From: Flavobacteriaceae bacterium
GTDB taxonomy: Bacteria; Bacteroidota; Bacteroidia; Flavobacteriales; Flavobacteriaceae
Direction: 5' to 3'
NCBI GenBank assembly: GCA_030683815.1
Contig: JAUXPJ010000020.1
Coordinates: 1-64,000, forward strand
DNA: 64,000 nucleotides
Under the pieces are notes generated by a model. The model was not told the origin of the DNA. It did not search any database and worked only from the letters and a program-made list of their open reading frames with translations. A program made the position numbers and the translations under genes. Within the stretch, counting starts at the first letter, position 1. Each line of letters begins with the position of its first letter. Shown in pieces: positions 52,489 to 63,428 of the stretch.

Positions 52489-55400
52489 TTGAGAAAGTAC
52501 TTAAAGAAAAGTTTAAAGATTTTCCTATGGACTTTAAGTTCAGTAGTTGCTTTGTTTCTATTTTTAGTGCTTGTTATTCAAATTCCTTCGATTCAAAATT
52601 TTGTTAAAGAAAAAGTCGTAACGTATATTGTAGAAAAAATACACACTAAAGTTACCATTGATAAAATTGAAATTGGGCTCCCCAAAAAAATAATTCTTGA
52701 GGGTTTTTATATTGAAGATCAAAAAAAAGATACGCTGTTTGCCGGTGAAAAATTAGCGGTTGATATCAGCTTATTCAAACTGCTGAATAATAAAGTCGAA
52801 ATCAATTCTGTGCAACTTAAAGGTGTTATTGTAAATATAAACAGAGATGAAAATGCTGTTTTTAATTTCGATTATATCATCAAAGCTTTTACTTCACCAA
52901 ATAAACCGAAAGACGACCCGGTTCCTTTGCAGTTTTCGGTTGACAAAATAAATCTAGACAGAATAAAATTAAAATATACCGATGCCGTTTCAAAAAATGA
53001 CTTCAAACTTAAGCTGAATCATTTTGAAACCCGCCTAAGAACTTTTGATTTGGAACAAATGAATTTTGATATTCCAACAGCTGAAATTGATGGATTAAGG
53101 TTGTATTTAAAACAAGGATTGGCTCAAAAATCAAATGAAACAAAAGCAATTTCCCAAAAAAATATTTCAGTATCGGACTTCAAATTAAAACTGGGAAAAA
53201 TTGATTTATCTAAAATTGATATTTATTACGAAAATGAAAGTACAAAGTTGATAACTAAATTTTTACTGCAAAAAACAACGTTGAAATTCAATACAATTGA
53301 TCTCAAAAACCAATTGCTTGATATAGAAAATATAGCGGTATCAGACATAAAAGGGAATTTGGTTTTAGGTAAATTGGATAAACTAATTCCAAAAAAAGAA
53401 GCTGTTGCCAATGAACCAAACAATTGGGAAATCAACATAAAAAAAACCAATTTTAAACAAATCAATTTTCGCTTTGATGATGAAAATACGGTTGCTTTAA
53501 AAAAAGGAATTGATTACAGACATTTGAATCTTCAGAATTTAAACTTCAATGCCGATAATCTGAATTACAATCCGGTAAGTATTTCCGGAAACATCAATTC
53601 TTTCACTGTTAAAGACCAAAGCGGTTTGGAAATTCAATCTCTCAAAACAGATTTTTTCTACGGCAAAAAAAATACTTCCCTTAAAAAATTATACCTAAAA
53701 ACACCTCAAACGGTATTAAAAGATGAAATTATTATTGGATATCCTTCTATCGAATTTTTGAGTGAAAATTTAGGAGAATTGGACATTAAAGCATCTTTAA
53801 ACAACAGTAAATTGGGATTTAAAGACATCTTGCTTTTTGTTCCAACATTGGCAAACACCGATCCTTTTAAGAGCGATCCCAATGCGATACTATTGATAAA
53901 CGCCAAAGTTTCGGGTAAATTAAAAAACATAGAAATTCCAAATTTAGAAATGAGTGGTATTGGAACAACCAAAATTACGGCAAGCGGAAAAATTACAGGT
54001 TTGCCGGATGTAAAAAAGGCCTATTTTGATTTAGTGATTAAAGATTTTCAATCCAGTTCAAAAGATCTCAATGAATTTTTGCCCAAAGAAACAATTCCTG
54101 ATGCCATTCAGTTGCCTTCACAGTTGAACGTAAAGGGAACATTTAAAGGAACTATTGATAATTTTAACACCGATATGAGTTTGCTGAGTAGTTTTGGTGA
54201 CGCGAAAATCAAAGCCACTTTTGATCAAAGCAGCAAAAATCAGGAGCAATATGATGTCCAAACGGAACTCGATAATTTTGATTTTGGGAAATTAATCAAA
54301 AACGATTCGATTGGAAAAATCACTTTAAAAGCCCATATAAAAGGCATTGGATTGAATCCGAAAACGGCAACTGCAACTGTAAACGGAACAATTTTAAAAG
54401 CTGGTTACAACACCTATACCTACCAAAATTTAAACTTAGATGGAAAAATCAGTGACGGATTGTTCCATGCAACCGCCGATATAAAAGACCCAAATCTGAC
54501 TTTTGATTTGACAATCAGCGGAAGTTTTAAAGATCAATATCCCTCAGGAAAGTTAAAGTTAACCATTGACAGTGCCGATTTTGGAAAACTGAATCTATAC
54601 GCTGAGCCCTTGAAATTAAGAGGTATTTTAGAGGCCGATATTCAATCGGCAAACTTAGATTTTCTTAACGGAAAAGTGACTGTTCACCATATAACAATAG
54701 CTACTGCAACAGATCAATTTGTGTTGGATTCCATAAATGTAACGGCAGCATCAACTTTAGAAAAAAATTCTTTGAGGTGGAATTCTCAATTTTTAAAAGC
54801 TGAAATGAATGGGAAATACAAGCTGACAAAAATAGTGTCCGCTTTAAAGAATTCTGTTGCAAAATATTATGATTTCAATCCATCTTCTCCAAAAAAAATC
54901 ACAGAACAACAACAATTTGCATTTAAAATAGATATTAAAAGCAGTCCTCTTTTATTGAAATTTATTCCCGAATTAAAAAGTCTTGAACCCATCAATTTTA
55001 CGGGAAGATATAATTCTGTCAACGATTCCATAGTTTTAAACGGTGCTATTCCAAAATTGATTTATGGAAAAAATACCATTTCTAATGCGATTATAAAAGT
55101 AGAAACGAAAGAAAATACTTTGAGGTACAGCATTGTTGTAGATGATATTAAAAACGGGCAATTTCAACTGCCCTACACCAATATTTCCGGAAAAGCAGCA
55201 AATCAGCTGTTGGAGTACGCCGTGCAATTAAAAGATCTTAAAGACAAAGAACGATATTTGATTGCCGGAACACTAAAAGCATCAAACGGAAATAACGAAA
55301 TGAGTATTGACCCAAAAAAGCTGTTGCTCAATTATGAATCTTGGAATATAGCTTCTGATAATGTAATCCGATTTGGTAAAAATGGAATTTATGCGAATAA

Positions 55401-57471
55401 ATTTGAATTAAATAAAGAAAGAAATAGTTTAAAAATACAATCGAAGTCAGCTATGCCAAATGCGCCATTAGCGCTGGATTTCAGTAATTTCAAAATAGAA
55501 TCATTGAGCAGTATCACACAAAATAGCGATTGGGAAATGAGCGGGGAAATCAATGGAAAGGCATTGATAAAAAACCTGCATACGATTCCTGTTTTTACTG
55601 CTGATTTGACTATCGAAGATTTTACATTCAAAAAAGACACCGTCGGTATCATTAATATCAAAGTCGATAATGAAATTGCCAATATATACAATGCTGAAAT
55701 TTCAATTAGCGGTCAAGAAAATCAGGTCAATTTAAACGGAATATACAAAACCGGTGACAGTAGTTTTGATATGAATTTGAGTATTGAAAAATTGAACCTG
55801 AAAAGCATTCAAGGTTTCGCCATGAATCAATTAACAGAAAGCAGCGGTTTTTTTACCGGAGATTTCAAAATAACAGGAACTGCTTCTCAACCTAAAGTGA
55901 TGGGCGATTTACAATTCAACGGAATTGGATTTAAAGTAAGGCAACTCAATGCAAAATTCAAATCCATCAACGATAAAATTGTATTTACAGCCAATGCTGT
56001 TACATTCAATCATTTTATCATAAAAGATGAAAAAGACAACAAATTAGCCATCAACGGAAAAATTAACAGTCAGAATTTCAGCAATTTTGGTTTTGATTTG
56101 GCCATTGATGCCGCTAATTTTAAAGCCATAAATTCGAAGGCAAAAGACAATGATTTGTATTATGGCGAATTGTATTTGGACAATCATTTGCGCGTCAAAG
56201 GTGATTGGAATAATCCTATCGTTGATGGAAATATCAAAATTAACAAAGACGCAAAATTTACCATCGTTTTACCGCAAGAAGATCCATCAATTGCTGATAG
56301 GGAAGGTGTTGTAGAATTTATAGACCAAGACAATCCACTCTTAATTCAAACAATTGCTGCCAATGATGCTATCAGTAAAATTGTTGTAAAAGGCATTAAT
56401 GTATCGGTAAATATTGAAATTGATAAAGACGCAGAATTATCCTTAATTATTGATAAAGCCAATGGTGATTTTCTAAAATTAAAAGGAGAAGCCCAATTAA
56501 ATGGTGGTATTGATTCATCAGGAAAAACCACTTTAACAGGAAGATATGAGTTGACAGAAGGTAGTTATGAAATGAATTTTAGTGCTATTAAAAGGAAATT
56601 TGATATCAAAAAAGGAAGTTATATTCTTTGGACCGGTGAGCCAACAACGGCTGATATTAATATTACGGCAATTTATAAAACAGAAACTGCTCCAATAGAT
56701 TTAATAAATGACCAATTAGGAAATGTTACGGCTGAGGTTAGAAATACCTATAAACAGAAAATCCCTTTCGAAACTGTTTTAAAAATGAAAGGAGAATTGA
56801 TGAAGCCAAGTATCTCATTTGATATTATTTTGCCCGAAGGAAACAACAGCGTTTCTACAGAAATTATCAATGCCACTCAAGCAAAACTGGCACAATTGCG
56901 TCAACATCCTGATGAGCTTAACAAGCAGGTTTTTGCTTTGCTGTTATTGAATCGTTTTATTGGAGAAAATCCTTTTGCCAGTGAATCGGGTGGTACATCG
57001 GTTTCCACCTTAGCCAGAGAAAGTGCCAGTAAAATTTTATCGCAACAATTGAACAATCTGGCAGGAGATTTAATCAATGGAGTTGACATTAATTTTGATT
57101 TGAGTTCCTCGGAAGATTATACAACCGGACAACTCGAAAACAAAACCGATTTGAACGTGGGAATTTCTAAGAAATTACTAAACGATCGATTAAAAGTTAC
57201 TGTTGGAAGCAGTTTTGGGATTGAAGGTCCGCAACAAATAAATCAAAATACCCATAATATTGCCGGTGATGTTTCTTTGGATTATCAACTTTCAAAAGAT
57301 GGGAAATATAAACTGAGAGCATACAGAATCAACAAATATCAAGTGGCATTGCAAGGTGAAGTTGTAGAAACCGGCATCGCTTTTATAATTACTATTGATT
57401 ACAATAAATTTAAAGAATTATTACGCAGCGGTAAAGAACAAAAAAACTTAAAAAAGAAATCTGATGAATAA
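52489..57471 (+). CDS. tamB: TamB-like translocation/assembly module protein
   Basis: 1660 residues. N-terminal membrane anchor (IFLWTLSSVVALFLFLVLVI), a long repetitive beta-helical region (AsmA/TamB type) and a C-terminal DUF490 domain (about 1200-1640, with SGKTTLTGRYELTEGSYEMNFSAIKRKF). It bridges the inner and outer membranes and is linked with lipid transport and outer-membrane protein assembly. The start is TTG at 52489, the first in-frame start that includes the anchor. It overlaps tamL by 8 bp. Confidence 0.9.
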   Translation: MRKYLKKSLKIFLWTLSSVVALFLFLVLVIQIPSIQNFVKEKVVTYIVEKIHTKVTIDKIEIGLPKKIILEGFYIEDQKKDTLFAGEKLAVDISLFKLLNNKVEINSVQLKGVIVNINRDENAVFNFDYIIKAFTSPNKPKDDPVPLQFSVDKINLDRIKLKYTDAVSKNDFKLKLNHFETRLRTFDLEQMNFDIPTAEIDGLRLYLKQGLAQKSNETKAISQKNISVSDFKLKLGKIDLSKIDIYYENESTKLITKFLLQKTTLKFNTIDLKNQLLDIENIAVSDIKGNLVLGKLDKLIPKKEAVANEPNNWEINIKKTNFKQINFRFDDENTVALKKGIDYRHLNLQNLNFNADNLNYNPVSISGNINSFTVKDQSGLEIQSLKTDFFYGKKNTSLKKLYLKTPQTVLKDEIIIGYPSIEFLSENLGELDIKASLNNSKLGFKDILLFVPTLANTDPFKSDPNAILLINAKVSGKLKNIEIPNLEMSGIGTTKITASGKITGLPDVKKAYFDLVIKDFQSSSKDLNEFLPKETIPDAIQLPSQLNVKGTFKGTIDNFNTDMSLLSSFGDAKIKATFDQSSKNQEQYDVQTELDNFDFGKLIKNDSIGKITLKAHIKGIGLNPKTATATVNGTILKAGYNTYTYQNLNLDGKISDGLFHATADIKDPNLTFDLTISGSFKDQYPSGKLKLTIDSADFGKLNLYAEPLKLRGILEADIQSANLDFLNGKVTVHHITIATATDQFVLDSINVTAASTLEKNSLRWNSQFLKAEMNGKYKLTKIVSALKNSVAKYYDFNPSSPKKITEQQQFAFKIDIKSSPLLLKFIPELKSLEPINFTGRYNSVNDSIVLNGAIPKLIYGKNTISNAIIKVETKENTLRYSIVVDDIKNGQFQLPYTNISGKAANQLLEYAVQLKDLKDKERYLIAGTLKASNGNNEMSIDPKKLLLNYESWNIASDNVIRFGKNGIYANKFELNKERNSLKIQSKSAMPNAPLALDFSNFKIESLSSITQNSDWEMSGEINGKALIKNLHTIPVFTADLTIEDFTFKKDTVGIINIKVDNEIANIYNAEISISGQENQVNLNGIYKTGDSSFDMNLSIEKLNLKSIQGFAMNQLTESSGFFTGDFKITGTASQPKVMGDLQFNGIGFKVRQLNAKFKSINDKIVFTANAVTFNHFIIKDEKDNKLAINGKINSQNFSNFGFDLAIDAANFKAINSKAKDNDLYYGELYLDNHLRVKGDWNNPIVDGNIKINKDAKFTIVLPQEDPSIADREGVVEFIDQDNPLLIQTIAANDAISKIVVKGINVSVNIEIDKDAELSLIIDKANGDFLKLKGEAQLNGGIDSSGKTTLTGRYELTEGSYEMNFSAIKRKFDIKKGSYILWTGEPTTADINITAIYKTETAPIDLINDQLGNVTAEVRNTYKQKIPFETVLKMKGELMKPSISFDIILPEGNNSVSTEIINATQAKLAQLRQHPDELNKQVFALLLLNRFIGENPFASESGGTSVSTLARESASKILSQQLNNLAGDLINGVDINFDLSSSEDYTTGQLENKTDLNVGISKKLLNDRLKVTVGSSFGIEGPQQINQNTHNIAGDVSLDYQLSKDGKYKLRAYRINKYQVALQGEVVETGIAFIITIDYNKFKELLRSGKEQKNLKKKSDE

Positions 57472-59749
57472 AAATCATATACTGTATATTCTTTTTATAC
57501 TATTGTTTACGGCATCGTGTAGCAATACAAAATTTTTACCGGATGGTGAACTGCTTTATACGGGTGCAAAAGTAAAAATGGAAAGTTCGGGTACTTTAAA
57601 AAAAGAACACAAAGCATTAAAGCCCCAATTAGAGCAATTAATAAGACCAAAACCAAATTCAAAAATGCTTGGATTGAGACCAAAGTTGTACCTCTACAAT
57701 TTAGCGGGAACGCCAAAAAAAGAAAAAGGACTGCGCCATTGGTTAAAATTTAAAGTTGGTGAGCCACCCGTTTTATACAGTCAGGCAGATTTAGAATACA
57801 GCAAAAGTGTGTTACAGAATTTTACCGAAAACAATGGTTATTTCAACACACAAACTTCGGCAGTTTCTACCATCAACAAAAAAAGAGCAAAAGCTGTTTA
57901 TACGGTTAAACCGGCAAAACAATATATAATTCGTAACGTTATTTTTCCTGATGATTCATCCAATGTTGTAAAAGCTGTTTATGCTGCAAAACCGGAAAGT
58001 TTGTTGAAAAATAATCAAGGATATAGTCTTAATACGATTAAAGAAGAAAGAATCCGCATCGACACACGACTGAAAGAAAACGGTTTTTTTTACTTTAAGC
58101 CCGATTATCTAAAAGTACAAGTTGACAGTACCGTGGCAGATCATCAAGTAGATTTGATTGTAAAGGTAAAAAAAGAAACTCCTGAATTGGCTAAAATCCC
58201 ATTCAAAATCAATAAAATTATTGTTTACCCTAATTATTCAATCGGTTCCGACAGTATAAAATCGACGCTTGATGCTACTGAAAAATACAATGATTTTACC
58301 ATTATTGATGCTGAAAAATTGTTTAAACCGCAGATTTTTGATCGAACTTTATATTTCAAAAAAGGAGATTTCTACAATCGCACCAATCATAATCTATCAT
58401 TAAACCGATTGGTAAATTTGGGGACTTTCAAGTTTGTGAAAAATCAATTTAAAGTTTCTGATACCACAGGAAATTACTTGGATGCCTATTATTATCTCAC
58501 TGCTTTACCAAAAAAATCAATTCGCATTGAAGTTTTGGCAAAAACCAATTCTGCCAATTATACCGGAACCGAATTGAATGTAAACTGGAGCAACAGAAAC
58601 ACTTTTAGAGGTGCCGAATTACTTACTGTTACTGCTTTTGGCGGACTAGAAGTGCAGGTTTCAGGACTTAATGACGGTTTTAATGTTTACAGGATCGGTT
58701 CAGAAGCTAATTTGGTATGGCCAAGATTTATATCACCATTCCATCATCAATCTTCCGGTGGTTTTGTTCCAAAAACCAAGGCAACCGTAGGTTATGAATA
58801 CCAGAACAGAATCAAACTGTATTCGTTACAAACATTCAAAGCATCATTTGGTTATTTATGGAGAGAAAATGAACGGAAAGAACATCAATTGAGTGTTACA
58901 GAAATCACTTATGCGAGTCCGCAAAACGTAACAAATTTGTATCAAGAACAAATGACGGCCAATCCATCTCTTGGAAAAGTAATCGAAAAACAGTTAATTT
59001 TTGGACCAAGCTATTTCTATACATATACCAATACGATGGAAAAAAGGAAAATGAACACCTTCTACTATAAAGGAAGTGTATCCCTTTCCGGAACTATAAC
59101 CGGAGCAATTGCCGGTGCAAACAGTGAAAATCCTGTCAAAATTTTTGGTGTTCCGTTTAGCCAATTTATAAAAGCAGAAAGCGATTTCAGGCATTATTTA
59201 AAATTAGGAGATGATTCCCAATTGGCAAGCAGAATAATTGTTGGAGCAGGATTTGCTTACGGAAATTCAGAAGAATTGCCTTTTATGAAACAATTTTTTA
59301 TTGGTGGTACGAATAGTCTAAGAGCTTTCCGCGCACGTTCTATTGGTCCGGGAAGTTATGATGGTTCAGCGAACAGCAGTTCTTTTTTGGCAGATCAATC
59401 AGGAGATTTAAAACTGGAATTGAACACCGAATACAGAGCCAAGATTTACGGTCTTGTCAAAGGCGCATTGTTTATTGATGCCGGAAATATTTGGCTCATG
59501 AACGATAATCCGGAAAAACATGGCGCTCAATTTTCTAAAAAATTCTTAAACGAAATAGCGGTTGGAGCGGGAGTGGGACTCCGTTTTGATTTTTCATTTC
59601 TGATTCTTAGAACAGACCTCGCTTTTCCGATCAGAAAACCTTATTTACCTGATGGACAACGATGGGTTTTAGATCAAATTAATTTTGGCAACAGTTCGTG
59701 GCGCAAAGATAACCTGATTTTTAATCTTGCCATCGGTTATCCTTTTTAA
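57464..59749 (+). CDS. tamL: TamL, lipoprotein BamA/TamA-family outer-membrane protein
   Basis: 761 residues. The N-terminus MNKNHILYILFILLFTASCSNTKFLPDGE has a lipobox cysteine, as in the Bacteroidota TamL lipoprotein version of TamA. POTRA domains (about 40-330) and an Omp85 beta-barrel follow, with FIGGTNSLRAFRARSIGPG (the RGF-like L6 motif) near residue 615 and a C-terminal aromatic strand ending AIGYPF. It is in an operon with tamB. Confidence 0.93.
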   Translation: MNKNHILYILFILLFTASCSNTKFLPDGELLYTGAKVKMESSGTLKKEHKALKPQLEQLIRPKPNSKMLGLRPKLYLYNLAGTPKKEKGLRHWLKFKVGEPPVLYSQADLEYSKSVLQNFTENNGYFNTQTSAVSTINKKRAKAVYTVKPAKQYIIRNVIFPDDSSNVVKAVYAAKPESLLKNNQGYSLNTIKEERIRIDTRLKENGFFYFKPDYLKVQVDSTVADHQVDLIVKVKKETPELAKIPFKINKIIVYPNYSIGSDSIKSTLDATEKYNDFTIIDAEKLFKPQIFDRTLYFKKGDFYNRTNHNLSLNRLVNLGTFKFVKNQFKVSDTTGNYLDAYYYLTALPKKSIRIEVLAKTNSANYTGTELNVNWSNRNTFRGAELLTVTAFGGLEVQVSGLNDGFNVYRIGSEANLVWPRFISPFHHQSSGGFVPKTKATVGYEYQNRIKLYSLQTFKASFGYLWRENERKEHQLSVTEITYASPQNVTNLYQEQMTANPSLGKVIEKQLIFGPSYFYTYTNTMEKRKMNTFYYKGSVSLSGTITGAIAGANSENPVKIFGVPFSQFIKAESDFRHYLKLGDDSQLASRIIVGAGFAYGNSEELPFMKQFFIGGTNSLRAFRARSIGPGSYDGSANSSSFLADQSGDLKLELNTEYRAKIYGLVKGALFIDAGNIWLMNDNPEKHGAQFSKKFLNEIAVGAGVGLRFDFSFLILRTDLAFPIRKPYLPDGQRWVLDQINFGNSSWRKDNLIFNLAIGYPF

Positions 59750-59844
59750 AGAAATAGGAAATAACCAATTATAGGGGGTTGTAAAATAAGTAGTTAAAAC
59801 CAATTAAGCATCAAAAACACAGAAAAACAAAAAATTAAATAACA

Positions 59845-61029
59845 TTATTTTGTTATCAAAGAATAAGATTGGCTAGGAGGAAATAATAAACTTAAAGCAT
59901 TAGGTTTTAACTTAAAATTGCATCCTTTATCAATTACTGAACCGTCTGGCAGTCTTTTGATTGGATAATCAAGAGTAATGGCGCCTATATCAATTAATAG
60001 CCCAAATTGATTTAACAAAGGTTTTCGGGTATGTTCAGCTGACTTAAATAAAAAATATTCTTTATTGTCTTCGAATTTTGATTCTGCTTTAATCCAGAAT
60101 GTTTCTTTGTGTTTTATAGCTAATGCGTCTTTTAAAACTTGCAACTCCCAAACCAAAAAATCTCCGATTTCTTTTCTATCTGAATTTTCAAATAAATAAT
60201 CCAACTCATAATCAGTTCTCAAAATCAAACCCTGAGCATTTCTACCAGTTCCTCTAATTGTATTATACAATCTAAATATTCCACTTTCCCAATATCCAAA
60301 AGTATCAAGAATTTCAATTCTACTTTTAAACTTACTCAATTCCCAATTAGGCGTTTTCCCAAAGAGACCTTTTCTTGTTCCTTTATTTTCTCTTGCTGAT
60401 TTTAGTTCGATGCCTTTATAGTCAGGCGTCTTAGATGAATTCATTTTTATATCAAGCAGATGTTCTAAAGTTCGACCTATTGAAGTGTCTGCTTGCAATA
60501 AAGCAGGAATAAATCCTCTTGAAGCTAATTCTTTTAATTTGAATAATAATTCATCCGCAACTTCATTGGAGATATGGTTGATTTCATTGACTAATTCTTG
60601 TAGTGGATTTAGAATCTTGGAATTTAACAGTTTATACAAATCAATTTGAGTTATGTTCAACACATATAATATTCCTTCAAATTCAATTATTCCAAGAATA
60701 TCATTAGCTTTCGAATAATTGCCTAATCCTTTGAACCAAATTCTAGGGTCTCCATTTTTTGTATTTGGACGATATAAAGAAGCAATTGAATCAACAAATT
60801 TATCAACCTCAATTAGTTTAGAAACTATTTGAACTTTACTTTCTTGTCCTTGATTTTGCAATCTAAAATCGTGTATATTTTTAGATTTCAAAAAATTTCG
60901 AACAGAACCGGTTGCATCCATTATTGATTTAATTAAACCTGTTTCTGTTGGTTCAATCAAACATAGTTCAATAGCGTTTTCGGTTAAAAGTTTTATTCTG
61001 TCAATTTCAATAAATGTAAGTTGTCGCAT
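59845..61029 (-). CDS. MvaI/BcnI-family restriction endonuclease
   Basis: 394 residues. Near residues 183-216 GRTLEHLLDIKMNSSKTPDYKGIELKSAR matches the MvaI/BcnI catalytic core, with Asp203 and Glu208-x-Lys210 as metal/catalytic residues. Related enzymes cut CCWGG or CCSGG as monomers. The N-terminal 180 residues are an extra domain of unknown role. It lies 6 bp downstream of the methyltransferase, forming one unit. Its recognition site cannot be read from sequence. Confidence 0.85.
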   Translation of the reverse strand: MRQLTFIEIDRIKLLTENAIELCLIEPTETGLIKSIMDATGSVRNFLKSKNIHDFRLQNQGQESKVQIVSKLIEVDKFVDSIASLYRPNTKNGDPRIWFKGLGNYSKANDILGIIEFEGILYVLNITQIDLYKLLNSKILNPLQELVNEINHISNEVADELLFKLKELASRGFIPALLQADTSIGRTLEHLLDIKMNSSKTPDYKGIELKSARENKGTRKGLFGKTPNWELSKFKSRIEILDTFGYWESGIFRLYNTIRGTGRNAQGLILRTDYELDYLFENSDRKEIGDFLVWELQVLKDALAIKHKETFWIKAESKFEDNKEYFLFKSAEHTRKPLLNQFGLLIDIGAITLDYPIKRLPDGSVIDKGCNFKLKPNALSLLFPPSQSYSLITK

Positions 61030-61035
61030 AAACTA

Positions 61036-63261
61036 TTATTGAATGTTCTTTAAAATCTCAAGTGCAATTGCTCTTGCCATTAGTGGAGGAACTGCATTTC
61101 CAACTAATGTAAATTGAGGAACTTCAAATTTACGTTTATTTCCGCCAGTTGAACGTTTTCCTTGAAAAACAAATGAATCATCAAATGATTGAAGTCTTGC
61201 CATTTCACGAACAGTCAAAGCTCTTGGGTTTGAATAATGAATATAATCGTCAGCAATAGTCATAATTGTTGAACTTTGTCCTTCAGGTTTTAGTACGGTA
61301 TAACTTCTTTTATCTGATTCTAAACCAATTTCTTTAAGATTCGACTTTGCAGATTCATAATTTCCAGATTTTAAAATAACATTTAATCTTTTAATTACAT
61401 CCTTATTTTGCTTGCTTGTTTTATGATTTTGTAATGGCGCAACTAAATGTGTTAATGCGTTTTGAAGTTCTTCAAAGTTCCTTACGTAAAAAGGATTTTT
61501 AGCATTCAAAAAACGACCATTTAATCTTCCTTTTTTTGACCATTCAGAATAACTTAATCCATTATTTTCATTGGGCTTTCCATCAATATTTCTTTTCTGA
61601 ATTAATGCTTTCATTTTTTCAGAAGAACCGTTGTATTGCGCTTTTAAATTAATTTTTTCATAATCAAATCTTTCGTCATCATTTCCAACAAAATCTAAAT
61701 CATAAATTGCCTCAAAAACATTTACTTTTTCATTATGTTTTACTGTTGCAGGAATATCATTTATAAGTTTTTGGTCTTTTCTACAACCAATAAACAAAAC
61801 TCTTTCACGGTTTTGAGGAACTCCATAGTTTGAGGCCAATGCTACAAAAGGTTGCTCAATATTATATAATCTAATTTTCGATAAAATCGTTTCAAATTCT
61901 TTCTCTTTATTTGCCTTTACAACAAAAGAATTTAATCCTTTTACGCATTCATCAAAAGAGTAATCAAATATTTCAAGGGCTGTAATAATTTGTTTTATAT
62001 CCTCTAAAAAGACGACATTTGGCTTCAAATTATTAAAAGCAGTATGTATTTTTTCAATAATCGTTTCAGATTCAATTGAAGTTAAAAATGAATCAAAATC
62101 AACAGCGAAAAAATCATTGTCTAAATTAGAAAATGCTTTTTCATTGATTACTTTTTTCCTAATATATTCAAGTTCTTTAACACGTTTCAAAAGATTAAAT
62201 CCGTGACGAATTGTGCTGATGTTTTTATCGGTTTTGCTTGTCTTATAATCAACAATTTTAGGAGTTAAAAGTCTAAATTTATTCTCTAAATTATTAATAT
62301 AATTGTTCTTTAGATTATATGATTCTTTATCTGTAGCTTTTTCAAATTGTAAACGTAAATTGTAACATTCTAAAATAAAAGATTGTTCAATTTCGACTTT
62401 TTTGAGTTGAGCAACAAAAAAAATAAGCTGACTAAATTCTTTTAAATCAACTATTGATCTAATTTCTTGAAGGATCATTTCCTTAATCTTGCCTTGCTCT
62501 TTTGTTAAAATCCCTTTGACATTTTCCATTACAAAATATTTGGGACGCAATTGTCTTATAACTTTTAAGTAATGTGCAAATAAATCATCTTTTTTATCAA
62601 ATTTTTTTCTTTTTCCAGCCAAACTAAAACTTTGACAAGGTGGACCACCACAAACAATATCAATTTCTTTATCTCCAATTTTCTTAAGAAAGTTATCTAA
62701 AAAATCTGGTTCGGTAATATCTTGTCGAAGAAATTCTGCATCTAAACCTAGTTGATAATTGTATCTTGCTAAATGGGTAAGTTCGCAATTTTCATTTATA
62801 TCGCTTCCAAGTCTAAAATCATAATATTTGTTGTCATATTCAGCTTGAAGAAAACCTTCGCTAAATCCGCCAGCACCTGCAAATAAGTCCACAAAAGTTA
62901 CTTTAGATTTATTTTCATATTCTGATGAAAGTTCTGAAACTATATTAATATCCGTATTTTCTCTTCGTCTATTTACTAAAGATGTTATTTTTTCTTTAAT
63001 TTTTTTATCAGTAAAATTAGAATGTAATTCCATTTCAAAATATTTCTCAACCTCGTGCTTTAAAAAAATTAAAAACTTATTTATTGATTTATGAGAATAT
63101 TCGGTATCCTTAACCAATTGATTTGAGTTATCCCAATCTTTCTTCATTATCTTTTCTCCAGTTGCAACTTTGATTTGCAAATCTTTTTGACGCAATACAA
63201 GATGAATCGGAAATCTTTTACTTTTATCTGCTTTATCGAGGTAGAATTTTACATTTATCAT
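61036..63261 (-). CDS. DNA cytosine-5 methyltransferase with integrase-like N-terminus
   Basis: 741 residues. Residues 1-75 (NVKFYLDKADKSKRFPIHLVLR...IMKKDW) resemble the arm-type DNA-binding segment of Bacteroidota tyrosine recombinases. C5 motifs are I (VDLFAGAGGFSEGF, 123-137), IV (GGPPCQSF, 205-212), VI (ENV, 246-248), VIII (QNRERV, 483-488) and X (VGNAVPP). About 210 residues (260-470) are inserted between VI and VIII. It protects against the adjacent nuclease. The upstream region holds ACGGACA-type direct repeats (63262-63300). Confidence 0.92.
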   Translation of the reverse strand: MINVKFYLDKADKSKRFPIHLVLRQKDLQIKVATGEKIMKKDWDNSNQLVKDTEYSHKSINKFLIFLKHEVEKYFEMELHSNFTDKKIKEKITSLVNRRRENTDINIVSELSSEYENKSKVTFVDLFAGAGGFSEGFLQAEYDNKYYDFRLGSDINENCELTHLARYNYQLGLDAEFLRQDITEPDFLDNFLKKIGDKEIDIVCGGPPCQSFSLAGKRKKFDKKDDLFAHYLKVIRQLRPKYFVMENVKGILTKEQGKIKEMILQEIRSIVDLKEFSQLIFFVAQLKKVEIEQSFILECYNLRLQFEKATDKESYNLKNNYINNLENKFRLLTPKIVDYKTSKTDKNISTIRHGFNLLKRVKELEYIRKKVINEKAFSNLDNDFFAVDFDSFLTSIESETIIEKIHTAFNNLKPNVVFLEDIKQIITALEIFDYSFDECVKGLNSFVVKANKEKEFETILSKIRLYNIEQPFVALASNYGVPQNRERVLFIGCRKDQKLINDIPATVKHNEKVNVFEAIYDLDFVGNDDERFDYEKINLKAQYNGSSEKMKALIQKRNIDGKPNENNGLSYSEWSKKGRLNGRFLNAKNPFYVRNFEELQNALTHLVAPLQNHKTSKQNKDVIKRLNVILKSGNYESAKSNLKEIGLESDKRSYTVLKPEGQSSTIMTIADDYIHYSNPRALTVREMARLQSFDDSFVFQGKRSTGGNKRKFEVPQFTLVGNAVPPLMARAIALEILKNIQ

Positions 63262-63304
63262 TTTGCGGACATTTTTACGGATACGGACAAATTTACGGAC
63301 AAAT
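63262..63304 (-). repeat. Short direct repeats upstream of the methyltransferase
   Basis: On the plus strand GCGGACATTTTTACGGATACGG and AATTTACGGACAAATT carry four near copies of TTACGGACA at about 11-14 bp intervals. They could bind the methyltransferase N-terminus or a controller; none is proven. Confidence 0.5.
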
Positions 63305-63428
63305 TCTAAATACGCAAGAAAAACCGAGATTATTTTCGAAAAGCTAGGAAATACTGGAATAAATTATAAGAACGATTAAAAACTGAAGGAAATGAACTGG
63401 TGACAAATAGTTACCAGTTGAAAATGGT

